Shown piece after piece: positions 59,262 to 64,000 of a stretch of DNA of 64,000 bases. The position numbers were made by a program, and so were the translations under genes. The stretch spans positions 2,073,283 to 2,137,282 of the forward strand of contig NZ_CP072800.1 in NCBI RefSeq assembly GCF_017901155.1, given 5' to 3'. How positions within the stretch are numbered: the stretch's first letter is position 1; each line of letters begins with the position of its first letter. The notes under the pieces were generated by a model. That model was not told the origin of the DNA. It searched no databases and was given only the letters and a program-made list of their open reading frames with translations. The stretch is from Candidatus Thiothrix anitrata (GTDB taxonomy: Bacteria > Pseudomonadota > Gammaproteobacteria > Thiotrichales > Thiotrichaceae).

Positions 59262-60020
59262 ATGGCAGACACAGTAACAGGCACGTTATCATCTTCGTCA
59301 TCCAAGTATCACGTCCAACCTTCGTTATTACCACCTGCTACCCAAAACGTCAGAACGTTTGAGCAAGCATTATCGGGAGAACAGACTGGACAGGCAAAAC
59401 CTGCGTTTCCAACACCAGAGCAATACCAAGAAGCTTTATCGTGGTCTGAAGGGCAATCATTGGAATCGGCTAAAGCTAGGATGGCGTTTGTCCGTCCTTT
59501 GGTGGAAGCAATTATCCCGGATATTCAGGGTATTGGGGATAATGCAGCCAAAGCCCAACAATCGTGGAGTAATGGGCAATATTTATCAGCAACGGAGGCG
59601 GTAGGTGGGCTTTTAATTGGAGCTATGGAAAATATTCCGGCACTGAAAGCAGGCAAAGTGATTGGAAAGTCTGATAATCTTTACTCAGTCGATGCAAGGG
59701 AACGCGCACAAGAGATACATTCAGTGCTTGATTCTCGTGCACAACGCCAGAGAACAACAGCAGTAACGGAAACAGAGGAAGGGGTGAGAATTATTAGTTC
59801 AAGTGAACGAGATTTAAGTTCTAAGCAAAAGTCGATATTACAACTTAATGAGATTGCTGCTAAAGGTGATGGACATGCAGAAGTGACAGGAGTAAATACC
59901 GCCAAAGATATGGGTTTTACACCTACTGGTACCGCTGCTAGTCGTCCAATATGTCAAAATTGCGCTGTATTCTTAAACGAAAATAGTGTGCAACCATTAA
60001 GTCCATTGAAGGATAAGTGA
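59262..60020 (+). CDS. Deaminase-type polymorphic toxin
   Basis: 252 residues from ATG 59262 with AGGAAG upstream. The N-terminal half (MADTVTGTLSSSSSKYHV ... about 130) is Ser/Gln-rich then helical (AKARMAFVRPLVEAIIP, TEAVGGLLIGAMENIPALK), like the pre-toxin region of secreted effectors. The C-terminal toxin has the zinc-deaminase signature: HAE near 204 and PICQNC near 229-234. This places it with nucleic-acid or nucleotide deaminase toxins; the target base is unknown. No signal peptide or PAAR/Rhs domain is visible, so the export route is open. Its stop overlaps the GTG preceding the immunity ATG. Confidence 0.75.
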   Translation: MADTVTGTLSSSSSKYHVQPSLLPPATQNVRTFEQALSGEQTGQAKPAFPTPEQYQEALSWSEGQSLESAKARMAFVRPLVEAIIPDIQGIGDNAAKAQQSWSNGQYLSATEAVGGLLIGAMENIPALKAGKVIGKSDNLYSVDARERAQEIHSVLDSRAQRQRTTAVTETEEGVRIISSSERDLSSKQKSILQLNEIAAKGDGHAEVTGVNTAKDMGFTPTGTAASRPICQNCAVFLNENSVQPLSPLKDK

Positions 60021-60068
60021 CGATGACACTCCCTAGTTTTGATGAAGAACATTTGATGAAAGTACTTG
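60007..60068 (+). repeat. 62-bp direct repeat, copy 1 (toxin/immunity junction)
   Basis: Covers the last codons of the toxin (LKDK, stop) and the first 15 codons of the immunity gene. Copy 2 at 61296-61357 differs in one base. Confidence 0.9.
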
Positions 60069-60637
60069 GTTCATTGACTTGGCAACAGCAGCTTATGTTC
60101 GGTGCTGTTTGTTGTGAACGTTTGCTGCCTAATTATTTGGCTTTTCAGATGGTATTTCCTGAGAGGGCAAATATTGAGCCAGTTCGATGTGCCTTGGATA
60201 GCGTTTGGGCGGTTTTGCAAGGAGAAAATATACCACTAACAACTATTCAACAGCTCAATGATGAGTGTGAGGCTGTGGCTCCTGATTCTGATGAGTTTCC
60301 ATCAAACTACACAACAACCTTGGCTCAGGATGCCTGTTTTTCTGTATGTTGTTTATTGGATTTCATCAGAACGGCTGATGTTGAAAGAATGACCCAAGTG
60401 GCTCGGTATGCCATTGACTCCGTAGACTTATACGTTGGTTTTATTGAAAATATTCACAGGACAACACCAGAAACTGAACAAAAAATATTGTCACATCCAC
60501 TTATGCAACGAGAACTGCGCCAACAGAAAACAGATATTGAGGTAGTCCAACAGGCGGTCTTGTTAGACGGTGCGTCCATCAATCAGTTACGCCATTCTTG
60601 GAATAATGACGGCAAAAGCAATCTTGATTTGCCGTGA
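60023..60637 (+). CDS. DUF416-family protein, probable immunity protein
   Basis: 204 residues resembling DUF416/YjaG proteins (LGSLTWQQQLMFGAVCCERLLPNYLAF, CALDSVWAVLQG, AQDACFSVCCLLDFI). Its position directly after a deaminase toxin and the duplicated 5' end at 61310 support an immunity role; this is inference. ATG 60023 with AAGGAT about nine bases upstream is preferred over GTG 60017. Confidence 0.75.
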   Translation: MTLPSFDEEHLMKVLGSLTWQQQLMFGAVCCERLLPNYLAFQMVFPERANIEPVRCALDSVWAVLQGENIPLTTIQQLNDECEAVAPDSDEFPSNYTTTLAQDACFSVCCLLDFIRTADVERMTQVARYAIDSVDLYVGFIENIHRTTPETEQKILSHPLMQRELRQQKTDIEVVQQAVLLDGASINQLRHSWNNDGKSNLDLP

Positions 60638-60858
60638 GGTTTTTTGATCAAGTACCTCTCTCTCAACGTGCACCTTGGCACGGTCATTGTGCAGGAGCAG
60701 GCTGTGTAAGCCAAGCATTAGAAGCAGGTGTGAATCCTGCGGGAGGAACAAGTAAGGCAGTCAATATTGGGACATCTGGCAAAGGACACGGAACACCGAA
60801 ACCAGCCTGTACATCATGCCAACATCTTTTGGATCAGTTTGGAGTCAAACATGATTAA
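60634..60858 (+). CDS. Orphan toxin tip, YwqJ-like deaminase
   Basis: 74 codons from GTG 60634, overlapping the previous stop. It reads as the last part of a YwqJ-type deaminase toxin: APWHGHCAGAGCVSQALEAG, GGTSKAVNIGTSGKGHG, PACTSCQHLLDQFGVKHD. The zinc ligands His/Cys and PxCxxC are kept, but the position after HCA, where the family normally has the catalytic Glu, is Gly21. No N-terminal carrier domain, so it is an orphan module typical of recombining toxin arrays, perhaps silent. Confidence 0.65.
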   Translation: MRFFDQVPLSQRAPWHGHCAGAGCVSQALEAGVNPAGGTSKAVNIGTSGKGHGTPKPACTSCQHLLDQFGVKHD

Positions 60859-61249
60859 TGATGAAATGATTAATCAATGCATTGAGCAAATAAATAGCAA
60901 GTTCCCGATAAAAGAACAGCATAGGGAGTTTATGCGGCTTCTCTGCCATTATTTAGCCTCCGTGAATACGCTGCTCCCTGCCGTTGGGCAAGAATCACTA
61001 GAAATAGCTCAATCTTATTGGCTTCAAGAGGGGGGAACACCTGAGCGAATGGATGCAGCACGTACCCAATGTTGGCAATATTTAGATAACAAGGGAAGCA
61101 GCATTGCCATTGGTGACGAAGTTGATACTGCGATGCGGGCAGTTTTGTGCGTATTGTACCCAACGCTTGACGATGAAGATGAAATATATGATGTAGCGCA
61201 TTGGTTTTTCCAAATGATTAACAGGCTTGGCGATTATCAACCAATCTAA
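60851..61249 (+). CDS. Probable immunity protein for the orphan toxin tip
   Basis: 132 residues from ATG 60851 (MINDEMINQCIEQINSKFP ... LGDYQPI), acidic, helical, with no family I recognise. Overlaps the orphan toxin tip by eight bases, the usual layout of a toxin-immunity pair. The longer upstream frame overlaps the toxin tip and is unlikely. Confidence 0.65.
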   Translation: MINDEMINQCIEQINSKFPIKEQHREFMRLLCHYLASVNTLLPAVGQESLEIAQSYWLQEGGTPERMDAARTQCWQYLDNKGSSIAIGDEVDTAMRAVLCVLYPTLDDEDEIYDVAHWFFQMINRLGDYQPI

Positions 61250-61295
61250 TCGATGACACTTAGTGGTAGGGGATATGTGCGGCTATTAAGCCTTC

Positions 61296-61357
61296 TGAAG
61301 GATAAGTGACGATGACACTCCCTAGTTTTGATGAAGAACATTTGATGCAAGTACTTG
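61296..61357 (+). repeat. 62-bp direct repeat, copy 2
   Basis: 61 of 62 bases match 60007-60068. It carries a toxin-like ending (LLKDK, stop) and the first 15 codons of the DUF416 gene, then diverges. The frame is not continued, so it is a leftover of a duplicated or recombined cassette. Confidence 0.9.
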
Positions 61358-61462
61358 AATTCACCAAAGGCAATCAGATGATTAATCTTGAAATTAGCAC
61401 CTATACTGTTTTTGGCAGTTGCCGAAATACATAAATTTACCACGGTTTAAAGGAGTCTACTT

Positions 61463-61726
61463 ATGGGTGCGGAGATTACTCAAATTCTAGTCATGTTGGG
61501 CATTGGTGCGGTCGCTGGTTGGCTGGCTGGTATCATCATGAAAGGTGCAGGTTTCGGTCTGATTGGTAACATCATTGTGGGGATCGTTGGCTCGGTCATT
61601 GGCACGTTCGTAGGTGGTCTTTTGTCTGTAAACTTGGGTGTTGGCCCATTGTTGGGAACCCTGATTTGGGCGGTGATTGGCGCGGTTATCCTATTGTTCA
61701 TCATCGGCTTGGTGAAACGCGCATAG
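61463..61726 (+). CDS. GlsB/YeaQ/YmgE family small membrane protein
   Basis: 87 residues, three hydrophobic Gly-rich helices with the family pattern GAVAGWLAGIIMKGAGFGLIGNI, VGIVGSVIGTFVGGLL, and LIWAVIGAVILLFIIGLVKR. Formerly called transglycosylase-associated protein; stress-linked membrane protein of unclear role. Followed by its own terminator. Confidence 0.9.
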   Translation: MGAEITQILVMLGIGAVAGWLAGIIMKGAGFGLIGNIIVGIVGSVIGTFVGGLLSVNLGVGPLLGTLIWAVIGAVILLFIIGLVKRA

Positions 61727-61754
61727 CCTTTCCCGACACGTTTTGTCATACTCG

Positions 61755-61783
61755 AACGCCGCTTATTTCAGAGCGGCGTTTTT
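61755..61783 (+). terminator. Intrinsic terminator after the GlsB gene
   Basis: Stem AACGCCGCT/AGCGGCGTT (9 bp) with an eight-base loop and a five-T tail. Confidence 0.8.
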
Positions 61784-61796
61784 GTTGGTGAACCCC

Positions 61797-62720
61797 ATGC
61801 CGATACCCGACTATCAAACCTTGATGCGCCCTTTGTTGCAACTGGCAGCCGACGGGCAAGAACACAAATTACGCGATGCGATGCTCACTCTTGCCGAACA
61901 ATTCCAACTAAGTGAAGCCGAACGCACTGCTATTTTGCCGAGTGGTACGCAATCGGTGTTCGGTAATCGTGTGGGGTGGGCGCGTTCCTATCTCAAACAA
62001 GCGGGAGCGCTGTATTCGCCACGCCGTGGCTGTTTTGTGATTACCCCACGTGGGCTGCAATTGCTCAAGGCTAATCCACACAGCATTCGCATTGCTACGC
62101 TGGCAGCATTCCCCGAATTCCAAGATTTTAAAAACCGCCGCCACGTCACTAAGACCGAGAGCGGGCAAACGCTGGACATGGATTCGGACATCATTTTCGA
62201 CGATACCCCCGAAGACATCCTCGCCTCCGCGCACCGTTTGTTATGCCGCAACCTTGAACAAGAAGTGCTGGAAACGGTTAAAGAAGCTTCGCCGACCTTC
62301 TTTGAAAAACTGGTGGTCGATTTGCTAATCAAGATGGGCTACGGCGGCAATCGTCAGGATGCCGGTCGCGCCATTGGCAAAAGCGGCGACGGCGGCATTG
62401 ACGGCATTATCAACGAAGACCGCTTGGGCGTGGATGTGCTTTACATGCAGGCGAAACGTTGGGAAGCGACGGTGGGTCGCCCCGAAATCCAGAAATTTGC
62501 GGGTGCGTTGCAAGGGCAGCGGGCGAAGAAAGGGATTTTCATGACGACCTCCAACTTTTCCCGTGAGGCTAAGGAATATGCTCGCTCAATTGAGACGCGG
62601 ATTATTCTGATCGACGGCGAGAAGCTCGCGGCATTGATGGTGGAATATAATGTGGGCGTGTCGGTGGTCGAGCATTACGAGGTGAAGAAGGTGGATACGG
62701 ATTATTTTGAGGGTGGGTAA
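61797..62720 (+). CDS. mrr: Mrr-type restriction endonuclease
   Basis: 307 residues from ATG 61797. The N-terminal winged-helix Mrr_N domain (about 1-90; MRPLLQLAADGQEHKLRDAM...GWARSYLKQAGALYSPRRG) and a C-terminal PD-(D/E)xK nuclease (about 180-290): FEKLVVDLLIKMGYGG, GDGGIDGIINEDRLG, YMQAKRWE with the QAK motif. Type IV enzymes of this family cut methylated DNA. The name mrr is by family; modification specificity is unknown. Coexistence with a BREX methylase requires that its target differs from PglX marks. Confidence 0.92.
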   Translation: MPIPDYQTLMRPLLQLAADGQEHKLRDAMLTLAEQFQLSEAERTAILPSGTQSVFGNRVGWARSYLKQAGALYSPRRGCFVITPRGLQLLKANPHSIRIATLAAFPEFQDFKNRRHVTKTESGQTLDMDSDIIFDDTPEDILASAHRLLCRNLEQEVLETVKEASPTFFEKLVVDLLIKMGYGGNRQDAGRAIGKSGDGGIDGIINEDRLGVDVLYMQAKRWEATVGRPEIQKFAGALQGQRAKKGIFMTTSNFSREAKEYARSIETRIILIDGEKLAALMVEYNVGVSVVEHYEVKKVDTDYFEGG

Positions 62721-62789
62721 TTTCCAAAGAACGTAACGATCTAGCAAAATTCACAACAACTTTGATCAAACACTATGGAGAGCAGCAAC

Positions 62790-63080
62790 ATGGGTAACGC
62801 ATTCGCCAGCATCAAGCAAGGCTTGGAAGAAGCGATCACTTTCGCAAAGGGCAACTGCCCACAAGCAAAAGTACATCAGTTTTCACCTGTTGATGTGAAA
62901 AACGTCCGCGCAAAAGTCGGTATGACTCAGGTAGAATTTGCGGCGACTTTTGGTATCAGTGTCAGCACTTTGCGCCATTGGGAACGCGGGGATCGTACTC
63001 CGCACGGTGCAGCACGGGTATTGCTGGATGTGGTTGGTAAAGAGCCGCAAGCCGTCCTACGCGCACTGACTCAGCAATAA
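62790..63080 (+). CDS. HTH (XRE/HigA-NadS-like) transcription factor, orphan antitoxin type
   Basis: 96 residues from ATG 62790 (GGAG nine bases upstream). C-terminal helix-turn-helix: VRAKVGMTQVEFAATFGISVSTLRHWERGDRTPHGAARVLLDVV, the pattern of antitoxins encoded downstream of HigB-like toxins. No toxin gene precedes it (the neighbour is mrr), so it is either an orphan or a stand-alone regulator. Confidence 0.8.
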   Translation: MGNAFASIKQGLEEAITFAKGNCPQAKVHQFSPVDVKNVRAKVGMTQVEFAATFGISVSTLRHWERGDRTPHGAARVLLDVVGKEPQAVLRALTQQ

Positions 63081-63106
63081 AAAAACACAGATAGAGATTA
63101 AACAAT

Positions 63107-63138
63107 GATGCCGTCCCGAAAGACGGCATTTTCGATTT
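63107..63138 (+). terminator. Intrinsic terminator after the HTH gene
   Basis: 8-bp perfect stem ATGCCGTC/GACGGCAT with a six-base loop and a T-rich tail (TTTCGATTTT), between the HTH gene and convergent clpB. Confidence 0.7.
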
Positions 63139-63158
63139 TGTCTCAATAGCAGAAGAAC

Positions 63159-64000
63159 CTACACTTTCTGCGCTTCCACCAACGCAGTGAACGTCAGCTT
63201 GCCCTCTTCCACTCCCACCGCAATCGTATCCCCCGGCATAAACTTGCCGCCAAGAATTTGCTGTGCCAGCGGATTTTCGACCTGCTGTTGGATGGCGCGT
63301 TTGAGCGGACGTGCGCCATACACAGGATCAAATCCTGCTTCAGCCAACAAATCCAACGCCGCATCAGTAATCTGAATCCCCAAATCCCGCGCTGCCAACC
63401 GCTTGCGCAAGTTATTAAGCTGAATATCTGCAATCTGGCGAATCTCTGCCTGATCCAGCGGATGGAAGACCACCGTTTCGTCAATGCGGTTGATGAATTC
63501 AGGGCGGAAATGCGTGCCGACGACTTCCATCACTGCTGCTTTCATGCGCTCGTAGTTGGCTTCGCCCGCCATCTCCTGAATCAGGTGTGAGCCGAGATTC
63601 GAGGTCATGATGATGACGGTATTGCGGAAATCCACCGTGCGCCCTTGCCCGTCGGTCAAACGCCCATCGTCCAGCACTTGCAGCAGCACGTTGAATACGT
63701 CGGGATGGGCTTTTTCCACCTCGTCCAGCAGGATCACGGAGTACGGGCGGCGGCGCACGGCTTCGGTCAAATAGCCGCCTTCCTCATAGCCGACATAGCC
63801 CGGAGGCGCACCGATCAGGCGAGCGACGGAATGCTTTTCCATGAATTCGGACATATCAATGCGCACCATCGCGTCGTCGGTGTCGAATAGGAAGGTCGCC
63901 AACGCCTTGGTAAGTTCGGTTTTACCCACGCCCGTAGGCCCCAAGAACAGGAACGAGCCGCTGGGGCGATTGGGGTCAGAAAGCCCGGCACGCGCACGGC
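63159..64000 (-). CDS. clpB: ClpB disaggregase, C-terminal part (5' end outside window)
   Basis: Second AAA+ domain of the ClpB/Hsp104 chaperone. Walker [16 protein letters not shown], pore loop [13 protein letters not shown], Walker [17 protein letters not shown], sensor TSNLGS, Arg-finger region [10 protein letters not shown], and the small C-terminal domain with [18 protein letters not shown]. Continues upstream past base 64000. Confidence 0.96.
   Translation of the reverse strand, partial: RARAGLSDPNRPSGSFLFLGPTGVGKTELTKALATFLFDTDDAMVRIDMSEFMEKHSVARLIGAPPGYVGYEEGGYLTEAVRRRPYSVILLDEVEKAHPDVFNVLLQVLDDGRLTDGQGRTVDFRNTVIIMTSNLGSHLIQEMAGEANYERMKAAVMEVVGTHFRPEFINRIDETVVFHPLDQAEIRQIADIQLNNLRKRLAARDLGIQITDAALDLLAEAGFDPVYGARPLKRAIQQQVENPLAQQILGGKFMPGDTIAVGVEEGKLTFTALVEAQKV

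Overview
The window reads as chromosome of a gammaproteobacterium with a mid-range GC content. It carries a thiosulfate-oxidation pair (soxXA), Mrp antiporter, LolA, FtsK, Aat, RNase T and a Pot polyamine importer. This mix fits a sulfur oxidiser of the Thiotrichales (Thiothrix-like). That placement is an inference from gene content and general protein flavour, not from a marker-gene comparison.

Layout. 0-6 kb: the start of hflK (cut by the window edge), an M23 peptidase, an aminotransferase, uvrC and pgsA. 5.9-9.1 kb: a ParD-like antitoxin with a decayed PIN toxin behind it, then a Roc-COR (ROCO) GTPase without leucine-rich repeats. 9.2-14.2 kb (minus strand): a three-gene membrane module that includes an OmpA-type protein with nine 13-residue repeats, then moeA and a subtilase. 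14.5-20.3 kb: the complete mnhABCDEFG Na+/H+ antiporter operon, with A and B fused.

20.3-36.6 kb is a type 1 BREX phage-defence island: brxA, brxB, brxC, pglX, pglZ, brxL. It is interrupted twice. Between brxC and pglX sit an AAA ATPase, a small frameshifted gene and a frameshifted pRiA4b ORF-3-like gene. Between pglX and pglZ sits a reversed DUF559 nuclease cassette with long, near-perfect inverted ends, followed by a 5'-truncated ATP-binding regulator. PglX itself is split by a one-base frameshift. A gene-less inverted-repeat element at 27.2 kb has the same ends as the DUF559 cassette, and related copies occur in mnhC and beside lpdA.

36.7-57.2 kb is mostly housekeeping: DUF2189 and VC0807-type membrane proteins, a HopJ-like protein, a CnoX-like thioredoxin, a methyltransferase, aat, trxB, ftsK, lolA, rarA, the aceE-aceF-lpdA operon, rnt and potABCD. 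A second dispersed palindromic element lies in frame inside the linkers of both AceF and Lpd.

57.4-64 kb: soxXA behind a perfect FNR-type palindrome, then a small conflict island. It holds a truncated RelE toxin with its antitoxin, a deaminase-type polymorphic toxin with a DUF416 immunity gene, an orphan toxin tip with a second immunity gene, a 62-bp duplicated toxin/immunity junction, a GlsB-type protein, an Mrr nuclease and an orphan HTH gene. The window ends in the 3' part of clpB.
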